This document shows positions 38,064 to 46,548 of a DNA stretch of 64,000 bases, one piece after another (the stretch's first letter is position 1; the number at the start of each line of letters is the position of its first letter). The notes under the pieces are model-generated. The model ran no database searches, was not told where the DNA came from, and saw only the letters and a program-made list of their open reading frames with translations. The translations under genes and the position numbers were made by a program. The stretch is taken from assembly GCA_046331565.1 (NCBI GenBank), contig JAXLQP010000010.1, positions 62,001 to 126,000 on the forward strand, in the 5' to 3' direction. The stretch is from DASRDU01 sp046331565 (GTDB lineage Bacteria; Acidobacteriota; Blastocatellia; RBC074).

Positions 38064-39551
38064 ATGAACCATCCAATTCATGTGCGATTGAGGTGTTGGC
38101 TGATAGTTTGGATTTTGGTTTTTATGCAGCTTCAACCGCCGACTAAAATTCAGGCCCAAATAGCGCAGGCGAATCATTTGTCCGACTCAAAAGCATTAGA
38201 GGCTTTGCTTGACCCAATTTTTGCCGGTCAAATGACGAAGCTGCATATTCCAGGCGCGGTTATTGCGCTGGTCAAAGACGGCAAACTTGTTTTCACCAAA
38301 GGCTATGGTGTGGCCGACATTGAGAAGAAGACGCCCGTCGTTCCCGACAAAACTATTTTTCGCATCGGCTCGATTACGAAAGTCTTTACCGCAAGTGCCG
38401 TGATGCAGATGGCTGACCGCAAAAAAATAAAGTTGACGGATGATGTCAACAAATACCTGACAGGCGTGACAGTTCCTGACACGTTTTCGCGCCCGATCAC
38501 TTTCCACGATTTGCTCACACATACTTCGGGCCTGGACGAAATCAGTCCGGGCAGACGCACGAGCGATGAAAATAAGGTTGTCCCGCTCGGCGAATTTCTG
38601 AAGCCGCGAATTGTGAGGCGTGCGCCGCCGGGCGAAACGATCAGTTACAGCACCTACAATCCGGCGTTGGCGGCGCTGGCCGTCGAGCAAATCACCAAAA
38701 TGCCTTTCAAGCTTTATCTTCAGAAAAATATCTTCGCGCCGCTGCAGATGAATCACACCAGCATTGCCGCCGTTAAGCATGAATACCAACAGGATTTAGC
38801 CACCGGTTACGAATATGCTGAAAACAAATATCAGCCGCTCCCGTTTCAATGGTTTCATACTTATCCAGCCTCGGACATCAACAGCACGGCAACTGATATG
38901 GCGCGTTTTATGCTTGCCCATCTGCAACTGGGCGCGCTTGACGGGAAGAGGATTTTGAGCGAACGCGCCGCGCGGGAAATGCAGGCGACGCATTTTAGAA
39001 ATCACCCGAAAATTTCCGGCTGGGCTTACGGCTTTTATGAAGGCACGCAAAACAAGCTGCGGTTTATTGAACACGGCGGCACGATGGACGACGGTTATTC
39101 GGCCTTGCTGACGCTCGTGCCGGAAAAGAATTTGGGAATTTTCGTCGCCTGTAATACCGAAACCGGCGGCATCCCTTTGGGCGAAAAAATCAAAACCGAA
39201 CTTTTCAATCGCTCTTTTCCCGCTCCCAAACCGGCAGTGCCGCAGGCGAAAAATCCAGCGCCTGACGCGCTCAAAAAATTTGCTGGTAAATATCGCTCGC
39301 TTATCTACTGCCACACTTGCCCGCCAAATTCCGGGGCTTACGTCCCGAATCCTTTTGAAGTAAAGGTGACGGCTGACGGGATGCTCTCCTTTCTGGGCGG
39401 ACGCTGGAAACAGATTGAGCCAATGCTTTTTGTCCTGGCTGACGGCGAGCGCGCCGGACAAGTACTCTTCGGATTCAAGGAAAACTCGCAGGGCGCGATT
39501 ACCTTGATGTTTTACGACGCATACAACGTCTATGAAAAAATTGCGCCTTGA
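38064..39551 (+). CDS. Serine hydrolase, beta-lactamase class C/PBP4* type
   Basis: 495 residues with a signal-anchor (LRCWLIVWILVFMQLQ). The domain has the nucleophile motif SITK in FRIGSITKVFTASAVMQ, a second motif in ISYSTYNPALAAL (the YxN position) and a likely third motif near FIEHGGTMDDGYSAL. The C-terminal ~110 residues form a lipocalin-like or DUF3471-like tail. Such proteins are usually peptidases or esterases; true beta-lactam hydrolysis should not be assumed. It has lower GC and more AAA/GAA codons than the ADOP genes. Last gene before the IS block. Confidence 0.88.
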   Translation: MNHPIHVRLRCWLIVWILVFMQLQPPTKIQAQIAQANHLSDSKALEALLDPIFAGQMTKLHIPGAVIALVKDGKLVFTKGYGVADIEKKTPVVPDKTIFRIGSITKVFTASAVMQMADRKKIKLTDDVNKYLTGVTVPDTFSRPITFHDLLTHTSGLDEISPGRRTSDENKVVPLGEFLKPRIVRRAPPGETISYSTYNPALAALAVEQITKMPFKLYLQKNIFAPLQMNHTSIAAVKHEYQQDLATGYEYAENKYQPLPFQWFHTYPASDINSTATDMARFMLAHLQLGALDGKRILSERAAREMQATHFRNHPKISGWAYGFYEGTQNKLRFIEHGGTMDDGYSALLTLVPEKNLGIFVACNTETGGIPLGEKIKTELFNRSFPAPKPAVPQAKNPAPDALKKFAGKYRSLIYCHTCPPNSGAYVPNPFEVKVTADGMLSFLGGRWKQIEPMLFVLADGERAGQVLFGFKENSQGAITLMFYDAYNVYEKIAP

Positions 39552-39747
39552 ACTTGCTCGGAATCACGTAGGTTTGAAATCAAAATGCGCGAAAGGCAAC
39601 ACGCGGTGTGTCGGTTGCGTGGTGAAAACAACAGCGCATCTAACAAGTCGTTGGATGTGAGGGCGAAACAGCAATTTTCCTATTGCAAAAGTCATGATTG
39701 TGGGACGCACGACTCGCGCAAGGATCGCTAAGTTCGACTTTATCCAT
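39552..39747. other. Intergenic, left flank of the IS701-like gene
   Basis: No gene. It contains a short inverted pair ATCTAAC/GTTGGAT five bases apart followed by GTGAGGGCGAAAC. This recalls the ends of the CRISPR repeat but is too different to count as one. The left end of the insertion sequence should lie here but I could not place it. Confidence 0.35.
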
Positions 39748-41104
39748 TCACGCAGCGTAGCACACAGTGTCAGTCAATCGCTCGAATAACGAGCGCGGGA
39801 TTTTCACGATGTCAGGCTCGCAAGGCGACGTTTGAAAATGGCAACTACCCCACAAACAACGTCTTACCAGGGCCAGCGCGTCGCTGAAGGTCGGTTGCTC
39901 TTTTTCGTACCAGGCTGTGGCGCGAACCATCTTTGTCTGGTCTTGAATCAAAGCGTTGGCCAGCAGCGTCACCAGCGAGAACAGTCCGAACAGAACGGGC
40001 GTCGAGCGTGCGATCGCCAGGTCGTTCCATTGCCGTTGCGTCTCAATTCCGAGGTGCGCCCGCGATTCTTCAAAAGTCACTTCCATCCACCAACGCCGCA
40101 CGAACCAGGTCAGCATCTGAAGCGGTTTGTGCGTCAGTTCGGTCGAGAGAAAAGCGCACGGTTCAAATTCGCCGAGCACATCGCGCACCAGCACGAGAGC
40201 GAATCGGCACATACGGTTTGCCGGTGGTGCCCCACAAACAGGTTTCGCTGTAAACCTCGACCTGACGTTGGCCGCCGCCATCCCAGTTTTCAATTTCCAG
40301 CTTTTCCCATTTTGTCTGGCGATCTTTCAATCGCTGTTCGGGCGAAAGACGCCGCGCGCCTTTGATGCGAGGTCGTCCTTTTTGACCAGCTTTGCGCTCC
40401 GGCGCGAAGTCAAACAACTGCGCATCCATCCGCAGCCGCGTAAGCAGGCTGACGTTCTTGTGCCGACTCACCTGATCCAACAAGACCAACACGGCAAAGC
40501 TGCTGTCGGCCACAAAGACCAGGGCACGATCCGGCAACCAACGCGAGAGCAGTGCCATCATCTGCCACGCGCGCTCGGTCAACTTTTGATGCGCCCGCTT
40601 CTTCGCCGCGTAATAGCGTTCGGATGGGCACAGCACCGTCAGAAACGGCAATCCCCGGACGACCCTTGCCCAGGGCACCGTAGCCAGCAACAGACAACTG
40701 AGCCAGCGCAATCCGCTGGCTTTGACAAAGTGCGCATGGCTCGAACGGACCGGATCGCGATAGATCCCTTTGGCTTTGATCTTCGCTCCGCGCCGCCGTT
40801 CAATCGTGTCGTCCAAACCGAAAACCAATTCGCCCGTCGGAGCGAAAGTCGCAATCAACAAACGCATCAACACACGACTGGCCTTGAGCGCCGACCACCG
40901 CGCGCGATTGAGCACGCGATGATAATTTTGGAAATGCTCGTCATCGCTTTGGCCCCTGACCTGCAAACAAGCGGTGACAGTGCGCTTGCCAATCGCCAGA
41001 ATCGCGCCGGTCAGCAAAGTCTGTGCGTTGACCCAAACGGACCTGGAAAACAGCAGTTGAAACTCTGCGATAAAAGGCAAAAGTTCGGCAGGTAGCGCTT
41101 TCAT
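39748..41104 (-). CDS. IS701/IS4-like transposase, frameshifted
   Basis: Read from 41104 leftward, the first frame (to 40163) has an N-terminal domain, the Asp motif ELVFGLDDTIERRRG, and VFVADSSFAVL with the second Asp. The second frame (40293-39748) carries the rest, FALVLVRDVLGEFEPCAFLS and the Glu-containing WMEVTFEESRAHLGIET. The two frames overlap and should join near 40220 (PYVPIR / FALVLV). A frameshift has split a DDE transposase of about 440 residues, so it is probably inactive unless it uses recoding. Terminal repeats were not found. Confidence 0.8.
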
Positions 41105-41109
41105 CAGGA

Positions 41110-41417
41110 AGACTCTCGTGGAAAAGATTTCATCCCGATGATGCGCGGCCTGCCGTTCTCATTTCAAAGACCGCAAATGGGTAAAGCCTTGATGAATCTT
41201 GGTACACCACCAGCGATGAAAATAAAGAGCGTCAGAAGTATGATCACCCTGTCCTCAGTGACCGAAGGTCGCTCTCGACTTGGCGCCCTTAACCCGGGAT
41301 AAAGCCTGACCGTGAGAACCAGTTTGGCACCGCCAATTGTTGCCGCCTGAGGCGAGCACGCATAGGAGACTCTTTCAGTTTGGTTCTCATTCTGAGGACC
41401 ACCGTCGGAGGATCCAG
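41110..41417 (+). ncRNA. Possible bridge RNA region of the IS110 element
   Basis: About 300 bp of non-coding DNA before the IS110 transposase. IS110-group elements carry their bridge RNA in this 5' non-coding end. Visible structure: an 8-bp inverted repeat TGAGAACC (41313-41320) and GGTTCTCA (41382-41389), each arm next to a copy of AGTTTGG, enclosing a GC-rich segment. The RNA itself and its guide loops are an inference from the family; only the hairpin is seen. The left end of the element is not resolved. Confidence 0.4.
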
Positions 41418-42668
41418 ATGGAAGTCATCTATGCTTGTTGCTGTGGCCTCGACGTTCACGCCAAGACCGTTGTCGCCTGCCTCTACATTCGAGGGCAGAA
41501 GCAGGTCCGAACCTTTACCACGATGACGGACGGCCTCTTACAACTCTCTGACTGGCTCACCGCAGCGGGTTGTACGCACGTTGCCATTGAGAGCACGGGC
41601 GTCTATTGGCGTCCTGTTTTCAACATCCTTGAGGGCAACTTAGAAGTGATCTTAGTCAACGCCCAGCACATCAAAGCCGTCCCGGGCCGCAAGACTGACG
41701 TCCGAGACTGCGAGTGGATCTGCGACCTGCTTCGCCATGGACTGTTGAAGGCCAGTTTCATTCCGCCCTTGCATATCCGCGAACTGCGAGAACTGACGCG
41801 CCACCGGCAGACGCTGGTTCGTGACTTATCGGCGGTCGCCAATCGGATCCAAAAGCTGATCGAGTCGGCCAACATCAAACTCGGGCAAGTCGCCTCAGAC
41901 GTCCTCGGCTACTCTGGGCGGCTGATGCTCAACGCGTTAGCCGACGGGGAAGCCGACGCCGAGAAGATGGCGCAGTTCGCACAGGGCAGGCTCAAAGCTA
42001 AAACCGCGCAACTGGAGCAGGCGCTGACCGGCCGCCTGACGCCGACGCAACGCTTTCTTCTCAAAGAACTGCTGCGACAGTACGACCATCTTCAGGGCGC
42101 GGTAGAGAACACGAACGTGGAGATTCAACGACAGCTTACCGACTGCCAGGATCCCTTTATGCAAGAAGCCGTCACTCTCCTTCAGACCATCCCCGGCGTC
42201 GGGGAACGGGTTGCCGAAACGATCATCTCGGAAATCGGCACCGAGATGTCTCGCTTTCCGACCGCCGCCCACCTCGCCTCCTGGGCGGGGATTTGTCCCG
42301 GCAATCACCAGTCGGCCGGCAAACCATTGTCCGGCCAAACCAAGAAAGGAAATGTCTATGTGCGCGGCGCGCTGACTCAGGCGGCCTGGGCGGCGACACG
42401 CACCAAGAACACCTATCTCGCATCGCAATTCCGGCGGCTCACGACCCGCTTAGGAAAGAAGCGGGCGTTAGTAGCAGTTGGGCACAGCATCCTGGTAATC
42501 GCCTATCACTTGCTGTCGAAACGAGCCGCTTACGAGGAACTCGGTGGGGACTACTTTGATCGCCAGAATGCCCGTCAGTATCAAAACAAACTCGTTCACA
42601 AGCTGGAAGCTCTTGGGCTCAAAGTGATGCTCGAACCGGCAACGACTTTATCCGAAGCGCCACTGTGA
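41418..42668 (+). CDS. IS110 family transposase (DEDD recombinase)
   Basis: 416 residues. The N-terminal RuvC-like domain has the acidic residues in GLDVHAKTVVACLY, VAIESTGVYW and PGRKTDVRDCEW. A coiled middle region leads to the C-terminal Tnp_20 domain, LLQTIPGVGERVAETIISEI then LASWAGICPGNHQSAGKPL, containing the conserved catalytic Ser. The start at 41418 has GGAGG six bases upstream. The frame is intact, so the element may be active. Only about 50 bp separate its stop from the first CRISPR repeat at 42718, so it appears to have landed in or beside that array. Confidence 0.93.
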   Translation: MEVIYACCCGLDVHAKTVVACLYIRGQKQVRTFTTMTDGLLQLSDWLTAAGCTHVAIESTGVYWRPVFNILEGNLEVILVNAQHIKAVPGRKTDVRDCEWICDLLRHGLLKASFIPPLHIRELRELTRHRQTLVRDLSAVANRIQKLIESANIKLGQVASDVLGYSGRLMLNALADGEADAEKMAQFAQGRLKAKTAQLEQALTGRLTPTQRFLLKELLRQYDHLQGAVENTNVEIQRQLTDCQDPFMQEAVTLLQTIPGVGERVAETIISEIGTEMSRFPTAAHLASWAGICPGNHQSAGKPLSGQTKKGNVYVRGALTQAAWAATRTKNTYLASQFRRLTTRLGKKRALVAVGHSILVIAYHLLSKRAAYEELGGDYFDRQNARQYQNKLVHKLEALGLKVMLEPATTLSEAPL

Positions 42669-42717
42669 TTTTCATAGGAGTCGAGCTTAGGGTGAGAGCG
42701 GAATTTCGCCGTCTTTT

Positions 42718-42818
42718 GTTGGAGTGCTTATCGAACCTGTGAGAAACTGAAACTCTTCAACGTTCAGCTCAAGGAGCGCTTGAACCAAGTTGGAGTGCTT
42801 ATCGAACCTGTGAGGAAC
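42718..42818 (+). CRISPR. Two-repeat CRISPR remnant abutting cas6
   Basis: Repeat 1 (42718-42753) is the 36-bp repeat of the array at 19-1073 with one change, GAGAAAC for GAGGAAC. A 35-bp spacer (42754-42788) follows. Repeat 2 (42789-42818) is exact for 30 bases, then its last six (TGAAAC) are replaced by ACCTGC and the cas6 ATG follows at 42825. The AGGA inside repeat 2 sits 8 bases before that ATG and is the only ribosome site for cas6. The spacer has an imperfect hairpin (GTTCA ... TGAAC). The ~30 bases before repeat 1 could be a cut-off spacer. Confidence 0.93.
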
Positions 42819-42824
42819 ACCTGC

Positions 42825-43616
42825 ATGCGCATCAGAATTACGCTGACTCCGCTGACTTATCCCGCCTCGATGCCGGTCAATCATCATCCGCTGGCAGCCT
42901 TTATTTATCAGGCTGTGGCGGTCGCGGCTCCGAATCTGGCGGGCTGGCTGCACGATGAGGGGCTGTATTCAGAGGCAACTCGGATGACAGACCGCCGATT
43001 GAAGTTCTTTGTCTTTGCGCTGCCGGAACTGCCGCCGTATCGCTTTCAGGATGAGGCGAAATGCTTCGATGCCGGGTCAGTTCACTGGCAGATCGGTTCG
43101 CCGCTGCCGGAGTTTATTGAAGCTCTGGTGGCCGGGCTGGCCGCGCAGGAAGTCGTCAGAATTGGCCGGACGCAGTTTGCCGTGACCGGAATCGAAATCG
43201 TTACGCCGCCGGTTTTCACTGACTGCATGCGCTTTGTGGCGCTCTCTCCGCTGAGTGTGTCGCGGACTGAGCAGGGCGCGGACGGGCGGCGCATCAAACA
43301 TTATCTGCGCGCTGATGAAAGCGATTTCGGACGACTGGTGGCGGCCAATCTGCGGGGCAAATACCAGACGCTCTATGGCGCGCCGCCCGCTGATCCGACG
43401 CTGCACTTCGAGTTTGACGAAGCTTACATTCGCCGTGTCGGTGGGTATGCGAGTCGGCGGATCACGCGGCTGATTCAGTACAAGGAAACGAAGATCAAGG
43501 CCTGTCTGGCGCCGTTCATCGTCAGCGGCAATCCCGACCTGATCCGGCTGGGCTGGGAAAGCGGCTTCGGCAGCGCCAGTTCACAGGGCTTCGGGATGGC
43601 CGGAACCGGGGAATAG
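42825..43616 (+). CDS. cas6: CRISPR-associated endoribonuclease Cas6
   Basis: 263 residues. The N-terminus MRIRITLTPLTYPASMPVNH followed by HPLAAFIYQAV is the Cas6 first ferredoxin-like fold with a candidate catalytic His in VNHHPLAAF. The C-terminus ends in the family's glycine-rich loop, GFGSASSQGFGMAGTG. It would cut pre-crRNA 8 nt upstream of each spacer. The ATG at 42825 is chosen over 42780, because the earlier reading translates the CRISPR repeat. It is the only cas gene in the window; adaptation and effector genes are elsewhere or lost. The next gene begins 2 bp later. Confidence 0.93.
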   Translation: MRIRITLTPLTYPASMPVNHHPLAAFIYQAVAVAAPNLAGWLHDEGLYSEATRMTDRRLKFFVFALPELPPYRFQDEAKCFDAGSVHWQIGSPLPEFIEALVAGLAAQEVVRIGRTQFAVTGIEIVTPPVFTDCMRFVALSPLSVSRTEQGADGRRIKHYLRADESDFGRLVAANLRGKYQTLYGAPPADPTLHFEFDEAYIRRVGGYASRRITRLIQYKETKIKACLAPFIVSGNPDLIRLGWESGFGSASSQGFGMAGTGE

Positions 43617-43618
43617 AA

Positions 43619-43959
43619 ATGGCGGCTTCGCTGACACAAACGCTCAGCCCGGCGCTGCTGCGCGCACTGGCCGACACCGCCGTCTTTGAGCGCGGGCAGG
43701 ATTACGCGGCGGCGGGCAGAGTGAGCAGGCCTGAGGTGTCAGCGCTGTCAGCCGTTGCAGAGGTGCAGGGTTCGGTGAGCTATACAGTTCGATTGTGGCT
43801 GAAGGGCCGCAATCTGCCTGCGGCTGTGCGTTTGCGATTGAAGGGGCGTTTTGCAAGCACTGCGTGGCGGTGGGGCTGGAGATCATCAGGCGGTGTCAGT
43901 TGTCTGAAAACGGCAAGGCGAATGCTGAACACTGTCCTGACAGAGTCAGCAACGGGTGA
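43619..43959 (+). pseudogene. SWIM zinc-finger protein, frameshifted
   Basis: Starts two bases after cas6 and reads ALADTAVFERGQDYAAAGRV, the usual N-terminus of SWIM proteins. The zinc motif CGCAFAIEGAFCKHC (CxC...CxH) is in the frame one base back, reached near 43813. One base seems to have been lost. The second frame ends at 43959, short of the usual 200 or more residues after the finger. SWIM proteins bind DNA or proteins through the zinc site; this copy is probably inactive. Confidence 0.75.
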
Positions 43960-44002
43960 AAGTCATCAGCAGCTTTTCGAGCGATCTGCCGGGCGAACGT
44001 CA

Positions 44003-44449
44003 TCAGCGACCTCTTATCATATTACCAGGCTGGGGAGGTCGCTCGATTTCGGGTTCTCTGTCGGCGCCCGGCATTCGGCTCAATTCAACAGTGAGTATTT
44101 CGCGCAGACTGTCAAATTGCCATTCACGGTCTGACTGAACATACCCTGAAAGAGCTGGCGCGATGGTTTCCTTTGATGGCAAGTCAATGCGTTCCACCCG
44201 TAATTCAGCAGCGGAAATTGAAACCTGCTGCTGAAAAAAGGGCGACATCCTTCCTGCTGCTGTTGCTTTCATGATTGCCGGTTGAGGTACTGAAAAGCGA
44301 TCTGAGCTTTCGCCCTGGCTGACAGGTTTCTCATAACGGGTACGGGCCATCTCAAACTCGCGGCATCGGGCATCAAGCTGATCAAACGCACGATAGATAT
44401 TTTCTCGCGTTAACGTAGCATAGCGATCAAATTCTGCCAGCCTGCGCAA
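44003..44449 (-). CDS. Hypothetical protein, possibly a fragment
   Basis: An open frame of about 149 codons, also open upstream to beyond 44530 (LLQSVFDSLTPAELRRLAEF), with a heptad-like helical N-terminal part (NIYRAFDQLDARCREFEMAR) and a disordered Pro-rich end. No family recognised and no good ATG start. Codon pattern looks coding more than the opposite strand does. It lies between two gene fragments and may itself be the 3' piece of a lost gene. Confidence 0.4.
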   Translation of the reverse strand: MRRLAEFDRYATLTRENIYRAFDQLDARCREFEMARTRYEKPVSQGESSDRFSVPQPAIMKATAAGRMSPFFQQQVSISAAELRVERIDLPSKETIAPALSGYVQSDREWQFDSLREILTVELSRMPGADREPEIERPPQPGNMIRGR

Positions 44450-44521
44450 TTCGGCAGGGGTGAGTGAGTCAAAGACTGATTGAAGGAGGTCTGTGCGCTT
44501 TTCACGAACTTCCCGAAATGA

Positions 44522-45067
44522 GGCCCTTGCGCTGGCAGAAGAGAGGGTGACTTTCGCCGCGATCTTTATTACCGCCCTGGCCTGGTGCTGCGACTGCCGC
44601 CCTTACGCGAACGACTTGAAGACATTCCGCTGCTCGTCGCTCATTTCTGCGCCCGCGCCTCACGCGAAATCGTCATCACTCCTGAAGCGATGGAACTGCT
44701 CTGCGCTTATGAATGGCCGGGCAATGTCCGGGAACTTGAAAGCGTTATTCAGCAGCTTGTCACCTGTTCCGGGCACTTCGTCTTTCGTGAAGACGTGCTG
44801 CGCTGTATTCACCTCTCACAATCGGAGCCGAAAAAACTCAGTCTGCCCTTCTGGAGCGCGATGAACGGACTGCGGCGTGGTGAGTGGCCGACCATTCAGG
44901 ACATGCGGAACTGGTATGTCACGCAGGCATATCTTTATTCCGGGAAGGAGTCTGTGGTGGCGCGGCATCTGGGAATGGATGTGCGCACAGTCAGCGCGAT
45001 CCTCGCAGAAGTGGCCGAGGTCAACAATCTGCTCTGCCGCCTGACCGATCCGGGCGGGGAAAGATGA
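44522..45067 (+). pseudogene. Sigma-54 activator (NtrC family), C-terminal fragment
   Basis: Reads REGDFRRDLYYRPG, LRLPPLRERLEDIPLLVAHF and YEWPGNVRELESVIQ: the end of the AAA+ domain with arginine fingers and sensor II. A C-terminal helix-turn-helix (ARHLGMDVRTVSAILAE) follows. Walker A, Walker B and the GAFTGA loop that contacts sigma-54 are absent, as is any start codon before the fragment, so it cannot activate transcription. The lost N-terminus would have shown which signal it sensed. Confidence 0.85.
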
Positions 45068-45108
45068 ATTCCGTACTTGTACGGAATTATGTACAATAGA
45101 GCCGGAGG
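45067..45108 (+). promoter_or_regulatory. Operator, -10 box and ribosome site of the toxin-antitoxin operon
   Basis: A perfect palindrome at 45067-45088 (10-bp arms AATTCCGTAC and GTACGGAATT, 2-bp centre). It overlaps the probable -35 region of a promoter whose -10 is TACAAT (45092-45097). GGAGG at 45104-45108 is eight bases before the antitoxin ATG. The position fits autorepression by the Phd-type antitoxin. Confidence 0.75.
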
Positions 45109-45116
45109 TATCTGTT

Positions 45117-45527
45117 ATGAAAGCTCAGACTATTTCAGATGGATCATCAGCGGCTCATCTGCTGCGGGTCGCGGATTACCTGAGCCGCCCGCCGCAGTTT
45201 CTCGCGGTGGCTGAAGCGCGGTCGAGCCTGCGGCAGGCTCTTGAAGACGCCGGTCAGCACAGCATCGTGCTGACGAATAATGGTCAGCCGCAGGCGGCGA
45301 TTGTGCCGTTCGAGGCGCTCGAAGCGATGCGCAGCGCCCTGCTGCAACTGCTCGTGGGAGGAATGAAGGTCAGCTTTGAGCGCGTGCAGCAGGAACTCAT
45401 TGCGCCGCCTGTCAACGGGCAGCGAGCCGAACCGACGAGCGAAGCCGGGCTTGAATCGCTGGTCAGACAGGCGCGCCGGAAGCACGCAAAAGCCGATGCT
45501 GGCAAACACCGGAAGAGACGCCGATGA
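45117..45527 (+). CDS. Phd/YefM-type antitoxin
   Basis: 136 residues. The segment FLAVAEARSSLRQALEDAGQ, then HSIVLTNNGQPQAAIVPFEA, is the Phd/YefM DNA-binding fold. The C-terminal ~50 residues are basic and probably disordered (RKHAKADAGKHRKRRR), the part that would clamp the toxin. It overlaps the PIN toxin gene by 4 bp (ATGA), so both are translated together. Predicted to neutralise the toxin and to repress the operon at the palindrome just upstream. Confidence 0.88.
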   Translation: MKAQTISDGSSAAHLLRVADYLSRPPQFLAVAEARSSLRQALEDAGQHSIVLTNNGQPQAAIVPFEALEAMRSALLQLLVGGMKVSFERVQQELIAPPVNGQRAEPTSEAGLESLVRQARRKHAKADAGKHRKRRR

Positions 45528-46132
45528 ATTCAGATTCAGCGGGACACCCTGAAAATACTCACCCACCGGAGGAATTGCGCGTTGTGGTTGATGCCAATAT
45601 TACGCTGGCGATGTTTCTCGTGCGGCGCGATCAGCCGACAGCCGTTTCGTCAAAACGGGTGCTGCTCGATCTGCTGCCCTCTCCAGGCTTTCGCTGGCTG
45701 TGGAGTCCCGGTGTGATTGCTGATTACGAACGCGGCGCGCTGGCGCTTGAAAGTGATGCGCGCATTCAGCGCAAGGCCGTTTTTGATCGCACAGGCTTGC
45801 GGCTTTTTCTTGCCGCACTGCAACTGCATCCGCCGGTTGAAGTCTCAGCTCTGACGTTACGCGCCGCACGTCGCCGACTTGATCAGGCCGCGAAAGCACG
45901 CGACCGCGACCTCGATGATACAGTTTATCTGGCGTGCGCAGTGGACGGTGAAGCGCAACTGCTGACTTCGCAGGATTCCGACCTGCTCAGCCTCGGCGAT
46001 GTTTATGAAGGCGTGCAGGTGGTCGGCCAGCGCGAGCAGCGTGTCCTCACCGGCGCGGCGAACTTCGCTCAGCCATTCAATCGGCACGCCGTAACTCAGC
46101 AGTTCGTCTTCAGCGTATTTCTCGAAAAGTAA
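45524..46132 (+). CDS. PIN domain toxin with a foreign C-terminal tail
   Basis: 202 residues. The PIN ribonuclease core has acidic residues in VVVDANITLAMFL, SPGVIADYERG, RDRDLDDTVYLACAVDGEA and LTSQDSDLLSL; the family cleaves RNA with Mg2+. Homology to PIN toxins stops near VYEGVQVV (about 46017). The remaining ~37 residues are the antisense reading of the helicase-like remnant on the other strand, so the native C-terminus was replaced. All four acidic positions are kept, so activity is possible. Confidence 0.85.
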   Translation: MNSDSAGHPENTHPPEELRVVVDANITLAMFLVRRDQPTAVSSKRVLLDLLPSPGFRWLWSPGVIADYERGALALESDARIQRKAVFDRTGLRLFLAALQLHPPVEVSALTLRAARRRLDQAAKARDRDLDDTVYLACAVDGEAQLLTSQDSDLLSLGDVYEGVQVVGQREQRVLTGAANFAQPFNRHAVTQQFVFSVFLEK

Positions 46133-46523
46133 CGGTTTGGGTGGCGCGGGGCGTTCGACTTCGATGTATTTCGGGATGGTGATTTCCTGCACCGTTTCGC
46201 GGATTTCGACAAGCTGCGCTGCGCCTGTTTTCGGGTGCGTTTCGAGTTTGCGCCGTTCGGCCCAGCGGTAAGCGTCATCGTGATGCGCGACATAACAGAG
46301 CATCAGACTCGATTCGGTTCGATGAACGATCAGGCGAATGTCGCGTGTCACCCGCACAGACCAGAATCGCTGATCGCGGGCCGCATCCAGTTTGTGAAAC
46401 TGCAGCCCCGGACTGGCGGGGTTTGGGCTGAAGATCAAAGGCAGTAGTCTTGACAGCGTTCTGCTTGTCGCCGGTCAGTCTGGCCAGACTGTCAGTGAAA
46501 GTGTCGGCAATACGAAATTCCAC
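46020..46523 (-). pseudogene. ParE-like domain of a UvrD-type helicase, remnant
   Basis: Starts MEFRIADTFTDSLARLTGD and TTAFDLQ, then shifts frame at about 46425-46428 (one extra base in a C run). It continues SPGLQFHKLD, RFWSVRVTRDIRLIVHRT, ERRKLETHPKTGAAQLVEIR and YGVPIEWLSEVRRAGED to LLALADHL. This is the N-terminal toxin-like region of a family that carries a UvrD helicase behind it. Everything after ADHL is missing, cut at the PIN gene. Non-functional. Confidence 0.8.
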
Positions 46524-46548
46524 AGCTTATTCCTCCACACATCGCTTC

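Noticed and set aside
39635..39690. ATCTAAC/GTTGGAT pair resembling an integron attC site, and a possible decayed CRISPR repeat
   Set aside because: The two halves are only five bases apart, far too close for attC, and no integrase or cassette is present. The match to the CRISPR repeat needs two internal deletions.
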